From: UBA10205 sp035289625
GTDB lineage: Archaea > Iainarchaeota > Iainarchaeia > Iainarchaeales > Iainarchaeaceae
Length of the DNA stretch: 60,553 nucleotides
Assembly (NCBI GenBank): GCA_035289625.1
Contig: DATDWP010000004.1
Span: forward strand, 1 to 60,553
Direction of reading: 5' to 3'
Made by a program: the position numbers and the translations under genes. Position 1 is the first letter of the stretch. Every line of letters begins with the position of its first letter. The notes below the pieces were generated by a model that was not told the DNA's origin, made no database searches, and saw only the letters and a program-made list of their open reading frames with translations. Shown one piece after another: positions 1 through 8,463 of this stretch.

Positions 1-331
1 ATTTTCCCGCAAGGATTGGCTCCACTAAAAGCGGTATTTGGGTTTGGTTGTATTGCATGTCGGCATCGGTATTTGCAATGATGCCCGCATCCATTTCCAG
101 TGCAGCCTTGAGCCCTTTTGAAAAAGTGTACGCGAGCCCAAAATTTGTGGGATTTTTTATTACCTTTGCGCCGGCCTTCTGCGCCTCCTTTGAGGTGTTG
201 TCAGTTGAGCCGTCGTCGATTACTAAAACTTCAATTTTATCAATCCCGCCTATTTTTGCGGGGATTTCCCTTATCACTTTTGCAATTGTTTTTTCCTCAT
301 TGTAGGCAGGGATTGTCACGACCAATTTCAT
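1..331 (-). CDS. GT2 family glycosyltransferase, C-terminus beyond the window
   Basis: The first 110 codons are visible and the rest lies off the left edge. The N-terminus MKLVVTIPAYNEEKTIAKVI is the opening beta strand of a GT-A fold. VIDDGSTDNT (about residues 39-48) is the nucleotide-sugar binding loop, and NTDADMQYN (about 88-96) carries the DxD metal-binding motif. The family moves sugars from nucleotide donors to polyprenyl phosphates or glycans on the cytoplasmic face of the membrane. It lies 52 nt downstream of, and on the same strand as, the epimerase at 384-1391, so the two are probably co-transcribed. Dolichyl-phosphate mannosyl- or glucosyltransferase is the likeliest subclass, but the C-terminus needed to decide is missing. 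Confidence 0.9.
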   Translation of the reverse strand, partial: MKLVVTIPAYNEEKTIAKVIREIPAKIGGIDKIEVLVIDDGSTDNTSKEAQKAGAKVIKNPTNFGLAYTFSKGLKAALEMDAGIIANTDADMQYNQTQIPLLVEPILAGK

Positions 332-383
332 GTAAAAAGGAATATGGGTCAAGTGGTTTAAAAGGGTTGGTTTTCGGCATGGT

Positions 384-1391
384 TTATTTGCGCGGCGTTT
401 TTGCTTTTTGCGCCAACATGTTTGGTTCCTGTTCCCATGGCCAGAGCTTGCCGTTTTCATTGAACCAGTCCACTGTTTTTTTGAGGCCATCCTCGAATAA
501 GACGGTTGGCTGCCAGCCGGTTAGCTTGTGCAATTTGAAATAACTTGCCTGGAGTTTTTCAACGTCAAGCGGCCGCATTCTGCTTTTCTCTATTTCTATT
601 TCTACGGATTTGTGGCCCATTATATGGCCAATCATTTCCGCAATTTCGCGGATTGAATATTCCTTGCCATAACCCGAATTGAACACCTGCCCTTCCGCCT
701 TTTCATGCTTTATCAGCTCTATTGCCGCGCAGGCTGCATCTGTTACGTATGTAAAATCGCGAAGCGCGTTAATGTTGCCAAGGGCAAGCTTATTGGATTT
801 GGATAACTGGGTGATCAGTTCGGGGATGATGTATGGGTGGGTTTCGCGCGGGCCGTAGACATTGAACTGGCGAAGGATAATTACCGGTATCTGCTGCTCG
901 TGGTAGAGGGTAAAGCACAGCCTGTCCGCGGCAAGCTTTGCAACTGCGTATGTGGATTGCGGGTGCAACGGATGGTGCTCATCGATCGGCATCTGCCTTG
1001 CAGTGCCATAAACTTCAGAAGTTGAATACTGGACTATGCGCCGAACCCTGGCTTTTTTGCAGGCAAGCAGGATGTTAAGCGCCCCTTTTGCGTTGATGTC
1101 AAAAAAATCTTCGGGCTGGTCATAGCAGTCAGGGATATAGGGCATTGCCGCAAGATTGAACACGAATTCGATTTTTTCTCTGGCCAATAATTCTGCCAAG
1201 GCCTTGTCGCGGATATCCATTTCAATGAGCTTTATGCTGCCCTTAACCTGCGCGAGATTGTTTTTATGGCCGCTCATGAAATTGTCCACAACTGTAATGT
1301 TTGCCTTCTCTTTGAGAAGTTCACGGACCAGTGAGGAGCCGATAAAACCTGCGCCGCCTGTCACCAGGACATTTTTTCCTTCTAAATCCAC
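384..1391 (-). CDS. NAD-dependent epimerase/dehydratase (extended SDR)
   Basis: This 335-residue protein has the normal length for an extended short-chain dehydrogenase acting on nucleotide sugars. The Rossmann motif GGAGFIG sits at residues 12-18. The acidic residue in VVDNF after the second strand suggests NAD(H) preference. The catalytic Tyr/Lys pair is in STYAVAK (about residues 147-153), and a conserved RQFNVYGPRE segment follows. Such enzymes epimerise or dehydrate UDP-, dTDP- or GDP-sugars; the exact substrate cannot be read from sequence. Translation appears to begin at a GTG, because KNVLVTGG follows only a few residues later. It precedes the GT2 gene in the same orientation, which points to glycan assembly. 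Confidence 0.9.
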   Translation of the reverse strand: MDLEGKNVLVTGGAGFIGSSLVRELLKEKANITVVDNFMSGHKNNLAQVKGSIKLIEMDIRDKALAELLAREKIEFVFNLAAMPYIPDCYDQPEDFFDINAKGALNILLACKKARVRRIVQYSTSEVYGTARQMPIDEHHPLHPQSTYAVAKLAADRLCFTLYHEQQIPVIILRQFNVYGPRETHPYIIPELITQLSKSNKLALGNINALRDFTYVTDAACAAIELIKHEKAEGQVFNSGYGKEYSIREIAEMIGHIMGHKSVEIEIEKSRMRPLDVEKLQASYFKLHKLTGWQPTVLFEDGLKKTVDWFNENGKLWPWEQEPNMLAQKAKTPRK

Positions 1392-1618
1392 TAAAAAGCA
1401 CCCGACATACCTTATCTTTTTCGCTTTTGTCTTTTAATGGTTTTGGTATGGTTAAACGAAATGTCTCGGGCATTATCCAAAAAAAACAAGGACCTTGTTT
1501 GGACCCCTGTCTTGCAAGGGCATTCAAGGCCTAAAAATGGCCACGGGTTTTTTCTAATTTGTTGGTTTATAATTTGCCTTGCCAAGAAGAATTTGGCATT
1601 TGGTGAAAAATCGGCAGG

Positions 1619-3214
1619 TCAAGAGTCATTTAATTTGTAGAGTTTGATGCTGCCAACCTCGAGGAGGACTTCACGCGGCAGTTCTATCGGCGCGTAATTG
1701 TAATCAATCACCGCATATTCAAGGTCTTTTAGTTCAAGTATGCATTCTGCGCATGCGGTTTTGCGGATGGACTCCTGGTGCTTGTGGCGGGCAATGAATT
1801 CATCCCATGCCGCGTTGCGGATGATAAGTACTTGCGCAGTGCTGATAAGGTAATCTGAATTTGCATCATACGGGGCCTTGTTTGCAATTTCAACCATTTT
1901 TCCCCCGCCCCCAAAGTTGAAAAAAATTGTCTTTTTGGCATCGGGATCAAGGACGCGGAACTTGTAGGCGAATTCAATTTCCTGCGGGGAGATTTTTGAC
2001 CCTTCGCGTAGGTGGGTTAGTGTTGAGGAGGAATAGAAAGAGAGCAAACCTATAACCAAAAATGCCGCTAAAACCGGCATCTTATATTTGGTGAAAAGGC
2101 TTGTCCTGGACCAGTTGGCTGCTGCGCACAAAATGGCCGAGAGCAGGACCAGTTCTATTTCCCTGTTTGCAAGAACTGTCCCCGTTGTGTATAAAATTAA
2201 AAAAATCAGTGTGCTGACACCTAAGAGCGCTGCCCATTTGCCAAGGAGCGGCTTTTTTTCGGCAAAAAGCACAAGGAAGGAGAGGAGCAATGATAATGTC
2301 AAACCTGCCCCGATCCATAAAGGTGCAATGGGTATTACTGCTGCAAGTCTGCCGATATCTGGCCCCGCACCGTCCCCATAACCCGAGATGAGATTTGTTG
2401 CAATGGGCAGGTAATTGAAATAAAGCGCCGGAAGGATTAGCAGAATTGCAACAAGCAGCCATTGGATCTTATGCAGCTCTTTTTTGTATAAATAAAAAAT
2501 GGCCAGAACAATCAGAAGGTTGAAAAAAACCGCCGGGTGCATTGCCGCAACCGCGGAAATGAAAAAAATCGCGAACGGGTGGTTTTTTTTCAGGTACAAA
2601 AAAGCCGCCAATAAGTATACGGTGGAGGCGACCCATGCAAATTCCCCCCAGTAAAAATTCTGGAACACAAGTTTGCTTGAAACAACTAATGCAGCGCCAA
2701 GAACTGCAGCATCCGGAGAAATCCATTCGCGGCAAAATTCAAAAACCAATGGAACGAGAAGGGCGGCAAAAACCGCGCCAAAAATCCATGCCCATTGGAA
2801 ATCCGGCAAAAGGGGGAAAATGTCCGAAAAGGTCTGCACAAGAAGTGGAAAACCCAATTGATATGTGAAAGAGACATCCGAGTACGGGGCATAGGTTGGC
2901 GGGATTTTTTCAGTAAGCACGCGGATTGCAGTTGTTGTCACGGCATCGGCAGAGGCCGCAACACCGCCTGAGAGCAGCACTGGTGTTAAGACCAGAACAA
3001 GAACCAGTCCGCAAAAGGCCCATCCGAACCCATTTACATGGAATTCGAACGGGAATTTTTTGTGCAAAAAAAAAGCGATGAAAAATGAGAGGGCAAAAAT
3101 CAGCGGGGAAAAAAGTGCGACCAGCCCTGCCCAGAGCGAAATAATGGTTATTATTGCGCACCACAAAAGCCCAAATGCAGTACAGGAATTTATCATGCGA
3201 AGAATTTGCCGCAT
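1619..3214 (-). CDS. Polytopic membrane protein, possible GT-C-type glycosyltransferase
   Basis: A 531-residue protein with roughly 11-13 hydrophobic segments over residues 1-390, then a soluble domain of about 140 residues at the C-terminus. The architecture (multi-pass membrane part with a small soluble tail) resembles archaeal and bacterial GT-C-like proteins that use polyprenyl-phosphate sugars. I see no diagnostic DxD or similar motif in the first loop: ASADAV and YSDVSF are only weak candidates. The role in glycan transfer is inferred from its position between glycan genes. The start ATG lies about 27 nt from an AT-rich box at 3237-3246 that also serves the divergent gene at 3268. O-antigen-polymerase-like function is an alternative. 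Confidence 0.7.
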   Translation of the reverse strand: MRQILRMINSCTAFGLLWCAIITIISLWAGLVALFSPLIFALSFFIAFFLHKKFPFEFHVNGFGWAFCGLVLVLVLTPVLLSGGVAASADAVTTTAIRVLTEKIPPTYAPYSDVSFTYQLGFPLLVQTFSDIFPLLPDFQWAWIFGAVFAALLVPLVFEFCREWISPDAAVLGAALVVSSKLVFQNFYWGEFAWVASTVYLLAAFLYLKKNHPFAIFFISAVAAMHPAVFFNLLIVLAIFYLYKKELHKIQWLLVAILLILPALYFNYLPIATNLISGYGDGAGPDIGRLAAVIPIAPLWIGAGLTLSLLLSFLVLFAEKKPLLGKWAALLGVSTLIFLILYTTGTVLANREIELVLLSAILCAAANWSRTSLFTKYKMPVLAAFLVIGLLSFYSSSTLTHLREGSKISPQEIEFAYKFRVLDPDAKKTIFFNFGGGGKMVEIANKAPYDANSDYLISTAQVLIIRNAAWDEFIARHKHQESIRKTACAECILELKDLEYAVIDYNYAPIELPREVLLEVGSIKLYKLNDS

Positions 3215-3236
3215 AAGGAAGAGTGAAATATGAAGG

Positions 3237-3246
3237 TATTAAATTA
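3237..3246. promoter_or_regulatory. Shared AT box of a divergent gene pair
   Basis: TATTAAATTA lies about 27 nt from the minus-strand ATG at 3214 and about 26 nt from the plus-strand ATG at 3268. That is the archaeal box A spacing for leaderless transcripts in both directions. The start-codon geometry is directly visible; use as a two-way promoter is inference. Confidence 0.5.
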
Positions 3247-3267
3247 CCATTATTGTTAGATTTGGAA

Positions 3268-4212
3268 ATGGAGCGCTTCTTGATAACTGGAATGAATGGC
3301 GCAATTGCTCCATATGTTGCAAGGTTTGCAGATGAGATGGGCGGCAGCGTAACTGCAAGTACGCGAAACGGAAAACTGCACCGGGAAATATCCAAAAAAC
3401 TGCCCTGCGTTGCGTGCGACATCACGGATTTTGAATCCGTAAAAAAAACAATAAGGAAAACAAAACCCGAGGTGGTTGTGAATTTTGCCGCGGTTTCAAC
3501 TCTCTTGCAGGGCTGGCAGGACCCTGTCCTTACATTCAAAACCAACACAATCGGGACAGCGAATTTTTTGGAGTCATTAAGGCAGCTTAGGATGGACACG
3601 CGTTTTATTGCGGTGGGGAGCCGTGAGGAATATGGCGTTAAAAAAAATCTCCCGATAAATGAGAACGAAAGCCTAGGCCCTATAAACCCTTACGGGGTTG
3701 CAAAGGCTGCGGCCGACATGCTGGCCATGCAATATTTCAAAAAATACAATGTGCAGACAATTTGCACGCGGCTGTTCAACCAAACAGCGCCCATCTGGCC
3801 CGAGCGCTTTGTGGATTCAAACTGGTGCAAACAAATAGCCCGGATCGAAGCCGGACTTGCAAAGCCGCAGATAATGGTTGGGGAACTTGACAATGTAAGG
3901 GATTTTACCGATTGCCGTGATGTTGCGCGGGCTTTTTGGCTTTTGGCGCAGAAAGGGAAAGCAGGGAACGCATACAACATTTGCTCGCAAAAGCCCACCA
4001 GAATGTCGGATATGCTAAAAGGGCTTCTCTTAAAATCCACGGCGAACGTGAAAATAAAAACTGACCCTTCACGAATCTTTGCCGACCAGATAAAAGAAGT
4101 GTGGGGGGATAATTCCAAACTGCGCCGCCATACCGGCTGGAAGCCGGAAATTTCCCTGGAAACAACGCACACAGAGTTGCTTACGCATTGGCGCGGGGCG
4201 TGCCGGGCCTAG
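3268..4212 (+). CDS. GDP-mannose 4,6-dehydratase/reductase-like SDR
   Basis: A 314-residue extended SDR. The nucleotide-binding loop TGMNGAIAPYV is at the N-terminus, the catalytic pair is in NPYGVAK, and the segment TRLFNQTAP is followed by NVRDFTDCRDVARAFWLL and AYNICS. This is the pattern typical of the GDP-mannose 4,6-dehydratase / GDP-4-keto-6-deoxymannose reductase group. An in-frame upstream ATG at 3223 exists, but the ATG at 3268 sits directly before the first strand and the right distance from the AT box, so I use it. It heads a three-gene plus-strand unit with a GT2 and a C-methyltransferase. The product is probably a deoxy- or keto-sugar nucleotide. Dehydratase versus reductase is unresolved. 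Confidence 0.85.
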   Translation: MERFLITGMNGAIAPYVARFADEMGGSVTASTRNGKLHREISKKLPCVACDITDFESVKKTIRKTKPEVVVNFAAVSTLLQGWQDPVLTFKTNTIGTANFLESLRQLRMDTRFIAVGSREEYGVKKNLPINENESLGPINPYGVAKAAADMLAMQYFKKYNVQTICTRLFNQTAPIWPERFVDSNWCKQIARIEAGLAKPQIMVGELDNVRDFTDCRDVARAFWLLAQKGKAGNAYNICSQKPTRMSDMLKGLLLKSTANVKIKTDPSRIFADQIKEVWGDNSKLRRHTGWKPEISLETTHTELLTHWRGACRA

Positions 4213-4221
4213 TGGTTGCAG

Positions 4222-4947
4222 ATGGAATTTTCAATTATTTTGCCGACATATAATGAGCGCGGGAACATTAGGGCAGTGATTTTGGAGCTTGAGTCGTTTT
4301 TTTCAAAATTTTCAAAAAAATCTTTTGAAATCATCGTGGTTGATGATTCCTCACCCGATGGCACTGCAATTGAAGTTGTAAAGATGCAAAAACGCTTCCC
4401 AAACATAGTGCTGATAAAAGACCAGCCAAAGGAAGGGATAGGCAAGGCGCTTGAGCGCGGCTATAACATTGCAAAAGGCAAATGGCTCCTTTCAATGGAT
4501 GCCGACAGGGCATTTTTGACGGAAGATATCGGGAAATTGCTTTTGGAGAAGGAAAACGGTTTTGACTTCATAGTGGGTTCAAAATATTCGCAAGGTGCAA
4601 AATACGTCAAGAAATCCTTTGTCGATTTTATGAGGAGCAAAATAAGCGAATACGGAAACCTCTACATCAGCCTTGTGAGCGGCGTGCCCTTGCAGGATTT
4701 TTCAATGAACTTCCGGCTGCTAAAAAGGCAGGTTTGGGAAAACATCTCCCCAAAAGACAGGGAAAATTTTTTCCTCATTGAAATGCTTGTGCAGGCGCAC
4801 TATAAAGGACATAGGATAAAGGAGGTCGGGGTTTGCCTTCTGCCGCGTGATTTTGGCGTGTCCAAGACAAAGGTATGGAAACAGATCGGCAAATTTTTGG
4901 TAAAATCAAGCGGATTTTTGCTCCTTCGCGCTACCAAGATTATTTAA
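4222..4947 (+). CDS. Dolichyl-phosphate mannosyltransferase-like GT2
   Basis: A 241-residue GT-A glycosyltransferase. It begins MEFSIILPTYNERGNI, has VVDDSSPDGT at about residues 38-47, the metal-binding DADRAF at about 91-96, and the acceptor region FSMNFRLLKR. These match polyprenyl-phosphate mannose/glucose synthases. The C-terminal membrane anchors found in some homologs are absent, so it should be a peripheral cytosolic enzyme. A TTG two codons upstream is possible, but the ATG is preferred. It starts 10 nt after the stop of the SDR gene and 42 nt before the methyltransferase, so it is part of one operon. Confidence 0.88.
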   Translation: MEFSIILPTYNERGNIRAVILELESFFSKFSKKSFEIIVVDDSSPDGTAIEVVKMQKRFPNIVLIKDQPKEGIGKALERGYNIAKGKWLLSMDADRAFLTEDIGKLLLEKENGFDFIVGSKYSQGAKYVKKSFVDFMRSKISEYGNLYISLVSGVPLQDFSMNFRLLKRQVWENISPKDRENFFLIEMLVQAHYKGHRIKEVGVCLLPRDFGVSKTKVWKQIGKFLVKSSGFLLLRATKII

Positions 4948-4989
4948 TTGTTTGCGGGCAAATATGCAATATATTCCTTTTGACAAGCA

Positions 4990-6279
4990 GTGGATTTTAT
5001 GGATTCATATTTAAAAATTGATAATTGCCGTGTTTGCGGCAAGGGCGGGCTTGTTTTCATACTCTCACTAGGCGAGCAGGTTGTTTCAGATTTTTTGGAC
5101 AGCAAAGAGAAGCATGGAATAGTGGCCCCTCTTGAACTTGTTTTATGCGACCCGGCAAAGGGTGGATGCGGCCTTTTGCAGCTTGGGCATTCAGTACGGC
5201 CTGAAGCGATGTATAGGCAGTATTGGTACAGGTCGGGAATCAACAAAACCATGCAAGATGCACTTGCAGATATTACCAAAAAGGCCCAAGGCGTAGTGGA
5301 GCTTCAAAATGATGACATTGTGCTAGACATTGGCTGCAATGACGGCACGCTCCTGCGCTCCTATGAAAAACCCGGCCTGCGCTTAGTCGGATTTGACCCG
5401 GCGTCCAATTTAACAGAGCTTGCAAGAAAAGGCACAACCAAAATCATAAATGATTTTTTCAATGCGCAGGGGTTTGAAAAAGAATTCGCAAACACAAAGG
5501 CCAAAATCATAACAAGCATAGCAATGTTCTATGACCTTGAGAACCCCAACGCTTTTGTTTGCGACATTGCAAAAATACTCGATGAAAACGGGGTGTGGAT
5601 AATACAGATGAGCTATCTGCCATCAATGCTTGAACAGAACGCATTTGATAATTTATGCCACGAACATCTTGAATATTATTCGCTCTCTTCACTGGAAAAC
5701 CTCCTGTCACGACACAATCTGCAGGTCATTGATGTGGAAACAAACGATGTGAATGCCGGCAGCTTCAGGGCATATATTGTGCACCAAAAAAAGGCGGCAA
5801 AATTTTCAAGTCCCGAATCAGCCAAGAATGTTTCCAAGATGCGTGAGTATGAAAAAAAAATCGGGCTTGGAACTCGGGAGCCTTATGATTCATTTGCGGC
5901 ACGAATTGCAAAATGCCGGGAAAAAACCGTCAGCTTCATAAAAAAAGAGGTCGGAAACAAAAAGAAGGTGTTCGTATATGGGGCTTCGACTAAGGGAAAT
6001 GTCCTGCTGCAATATTATGGGATTGATAGCAGCCTGATTGGCGCTGCCGCCGAACGCAACCCCGACAAATACGGCAGGCTGACTGCAGGAAGCCTTATAC
6101 CGATCATTTCAGAAGAGCAGGCAAGGGGCCAAAAGCCAGATTATTTCCTGCTGCTTCCCTGGCATTTTTTAACCGAATTTTTGCAGCGCGAGAGCGAATT
6201 TTTAAAATCTGGTGGCAAATTCATAGTCCCACTCCCGCAGCCAAAGGTCATTGGTGCCAAAAACGAAACTCTTCTCTAA
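4990..6279 (+). CDS. Sugar C-methyltransferase (NovU/TylC3-like)
   Basis: A 429-residue, three-part enzyme. The N-terminal zinc-binding region has CRVCGKGG near the start and further cysteines in CDPAKGGCGLLQ. A class I SAM-binding domain follows with VLDIGCNDGTLL (about residues 112-123). The C-terminal lobe contains KKVFVYGASTKGNVLLQYY. This order matches the C-methyltransferases that methylate C-3 of 4-keto-deoxy-sugar nucleotides. The CHEHLEYYS segment is the usual catalytic His/Tyr neighbourhood. Translation starts at GTG 4990 or at the ATG three codons later. With the upstream dehydratase-like SDR it predicts a branched-chain deoxy sugar for the surface glycan; the exact sugar is inference. 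Confidence 0.9.
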   Translation: MDFMDSYLKIDNCRVCGKGGLVFILSLGEQVVSDFLDSKEKHGIVAPLELVLCDPAKGGCGLLQLGHSVRPEAMYRQYWYRSGINKTMQDALADITKKAQGVVELQNDDIVLDIGCNDGTLLRSYEKPGLRLVGFDPASNLTELARKGTTKIINDFFNAQGFEKEFANTKAKIITSIAMFYDLENPNAFVCDIAKILDENGVWIIQMSYLPSMLEQNAFDNLCHEHLEYYSLSSLENLLSRHNLQVIDVETNDVNAGSFRAYIVHQKKAAKFSSPESAKNVSKMREYEKKIGLGTREPYDSFAARIAKCREKTVSFIKKEVGNKKKVFVYGASTKGNVLLQYYGIDSSLIGAAAERNPDKYGRLTAGSLIPIISEEQARGQKPDYFLLLPWHFLTEFLQRESEFLKSGGKFIVPLPQPKVIGAKNETLL

Positions 6280-6298
6280 CCTGTGGGGTGCTGCAAAA

Positions 6299-7036
6299 TC
6301 AGCCTACGAACTCTTCACGGGCCCTTCCAAGGCTCTCGAATGAACCTATATCATACCACTGCTCTTTGAATATGAACGCGTATACCGGTTTGTGGTTTGA
6401 TAGCCATTTTATAAAATCCCCTGGATTGTCGGGCTTGTTTCCAAATTCCATGTATTTTTTTATTTCTGCAACGTCCTCTTTTGTGAATAAATAACACGCA
6501 GTTGCTGCAAGTGAGGTCTTGGGGTCCTGGGGCTTTTCTTCAAAACCTATTATTTTTTTGTTTTCATCAATTTCAACTACCCCGAATTTTCCGGCAACTT
6601 CCTGCTTGCCCCCAAGGTCCTTGCATGCGAGCACGCTTGATTTTTTTTGCAAATAGAATTTGTAAAAATCTGAGATCTTGTATTCAAACAGATTGTCCCC
6701 CGCGATTACAAGGAGTTCATCATCAATTTTCTCCTCCTGTATTGCGTAGTGCATATCGCCAACCGCCCCTTTGCGGTCCTCGTTTGAAATTGTCATGTCA
6801 TTTACTATTTTGATGGGCTTTGGGAACTTGAACCCTGCCGCCCAATCCTCAAATTCAGGAGTGAATTTTTCATTTGTGACAACATATATTTTGTCTATTT
6901 TATCCATTTCTTTGAGGTGCGAGAGGATGTGCTCTATTATTGGTTTTCCTTTAACATCCAAAAGCGGCTTTGGCTTGTTTTTTGTGAGAGGCCACAAACG
7001 AGTGGCATAGCCAGCAGATAAGATAAGCGCTTTCAA
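6299..7036 (-). CDS. Sugar-1-phosphate nucleotidyltransferase
   Basis: A 245-residue NTP_transferase protein (RmlA/GalU-like). The N-terminal signature is LSAGYATRLWPLTKNKPKPL, with the conserved Arg and Lys that bind the NTP phosphates and a Tyr where the usual motif has a second Gly. DNLFEY supplies the metal-binding Asp, and GFEEKPQDP is the sugar-binding EKP loop. It activates a hexose-1-phosphate with an NTP to give a nucleotide sugar. It begins with a TTG that overlaps the TGA of the upstream dehydrogenase gene, so the pair is translationally coupled. Coupling to a UDP-glucose dehydrogenase suggests it may supply UDP-glucose or a related substrate; that is inference. Confidence 0.88.
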   Translation of the reverse strand: MKALILSAGYATRLWPLTKNKPKPLLDVKGKPIIEHILSHLKEMDKIDKIYVVTNEKFTPEFEDWAAGFKFPKPIKIVNDMTISNEDRKGAVGDMHYAIQEEKIDDELLVIAGDNLFEYKISDFYKFYLQKKSSVLACKDLGGKQEVAGKFGVVEIDENKKIIGFEEKPQDPKTSLAATACYLFTKEDVAEIKKYMEFGNKPDNPGDFIKWLSNHKPVYAFIFKEQWYDIGSFESLGRAREEFVG

Positions 7037-8328
7037 TTTTTCACCCCTCTTCCTATCCCCATATAATTGAACCCAAGCGCGGTAAGGGATTTAGGGTTGT
7101 AAATATTTCGCGCATCAACTATTGTTTTGCCCTTCATTAACTTTGCAATTTTTCCAAAATCAATTTCTTTAAATTCATCCCACTCAGTAACAAGTACAAG
7201 AGCATCAGCCCCGCTTGCAGCATCATATGGGGAATCTGAAAATTCTATTCCGCTAATTATTTTGCTTGCATTTTTTTGCGCAACCGGGTCAACTGCAACG
7301 ACTTTGGCTTTTGATTTTACCAAAAGATTTGCAATTTCAATTGAACTTGCTTCTCGCATATCATCCGTGTTCGGTTTAAATGAGAGCCCTAGCATTGCAA
7401 TTTTTTTACCGGAAAGATTTCCAAGTGCTGATTTTAACTTTTCAAAAGGTATTTTTTTCTGCCTAGTATTAACCTCTTCAACATCTCTTATTATTGAAAA
7501 ATCATACCCCGCATCTTTTGAAATTTTTTGCAATGCCTTTACATCTTTTGGAAAGCATGAGCCTCCGTAGCCGGCACCTGCATTCAAAAACTCCTTTCCG
7601 ATTCGTTTGTCAAGGCCCATCCCTGCAGCTACTTCTGAAATATCAGCGCCTACTAGTTCGCAAAGGTTTGCTGTTTCATTTATGAATGAGATTTTTGTTG
7701 CAAGAAATGCATTAGAGGCGTATTTTATGAGTTCAGCACTCTCTGCGCTTGTAATTAGTATTTCACACTTTAATGGCCGATAGAGGTCTGCTATAGTATT
7801 TGCCGCCTTTTTATTTTCAGACCCGATTATCACCCTATCAGGCTCTAAAAAATCCCGCACAGCGCTTCCTTCTCGCAAAAATTCCGGGTTTGAAACTACT
7901 GCAACATCGCGCTTTGCTAGTTTTGAAATAAGTTCTTTTATTTTTTTTGCGCTGCCGACAGGGACAGTGCTCTTGTCAACTACTATTTTTTCTCCGTTCA
8001 TATTTTCCCCAATTGTTTTTGCAACATCCATTACATAGCGCAAATCAGCTTGCCCATTTTCTGCTTGCGGAGTTCCTACTGCTATGAAAATTATCTCACT
8101 CTCCATTATTGCCTTTTTTGAATCAGTTGTAAAAATAAGCCTCTTTTCTGCAATGTTTTTTTTTACAATTTGTTCAAGGCCCGGTTCATAAATCGGTATT
8201 TGTGCTTTTTGCAAAGAGGCGATTTTCTTTTCATCAATATCAGCGCACATTACGCTATTTCCAAGCCCGGCAAAGCATGCGCCTGCAACAAGCCCCACAT
8301 ATCCAGTTCCAATGACAGCTATTTTCAT
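7033..8328 (-). CDS. UDP-glucose/GDP-mannose 6-dehydrogenase family
   Basis: A 431-residue protein, the standard length. The N-terminal Rossmann domain starts MKIAVIGTGYVGLVAGACFA. The central part contains NPEFLREGSAV and the helix with AELIKYASNAFLATKISF. The active-site cysteine is in GAGYGGSCFPKD (about residues 253-264). The C-terminal UDP-binding domain has LGLSFKPNTDDMREASS. The enzyme oxidises the C-6 hydroxyl of UDP-glucose (or a related nucleotide sugar) to a uronic acid with two NAD+. Uronic acids are common in archaeal N-glycans. It starts at an ATG with a short upstream AT-rich stretch and is divergent from the nucleotidyltransferase at 8464. Confidence 0.95.
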   Translation of the reverse strand: MKIAVIGTGYVGLVAGACFAGLGNSVMCADIDEKKIASLQKAQIPIYEPGLEQIVKKNIAEKRLIFTTDSKKAIMESEIIFIAVGTPQAENGQADLRYVMDVAKTIGENMNGEKIVVDKSTVPVGSAKKIKELISKLAKRDVAVVSNPEFLREGSAVRDFLEPDRVIIGSENKKAANTIADLYRPLKCEILITSAESAELIKYASNAFLATKISFINETANLCELVGADISEVAAGMGLDKRIGKEFLNAGAGYGGSCFPKDVKALQKISKDAGYDFSIIRDVEEVNTRQKKIPFEKLKSALGNLSGKKIAMLGLSFKPNTDDMREASSIEIANLLVKSKAKVVAVDPVAQKNASKIISGIEFSDSPYDAASGADALVLVTEWDEFKEIDFGKIAKLMKGKTIVDARNIYNPKSLTALGFNYMGIGRGVKN

Positions 8329-8463
8329 GTGTAAACCTTTATTTGTTTAAAGAAAAAAGATTACAATTCGTATATACAAAATTAGACATCACCCATTTTA
8401 AAGCAAATTGGTACAAGGTTTGCCCCAAGTACCATTTAAAGCACAAGTGCAGAATATCTATTC

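Noticed and set aside
1437..1640. A 67-codon plus-strand reading frame in the gap between the epimerase and the polytopic membrane gene.
   Set aside because: It has no domain, no convincing TATA box at the right spacing, and overlaps the 3' end of the membrane gene. The gap is better seen as an ordinary intergenic region.
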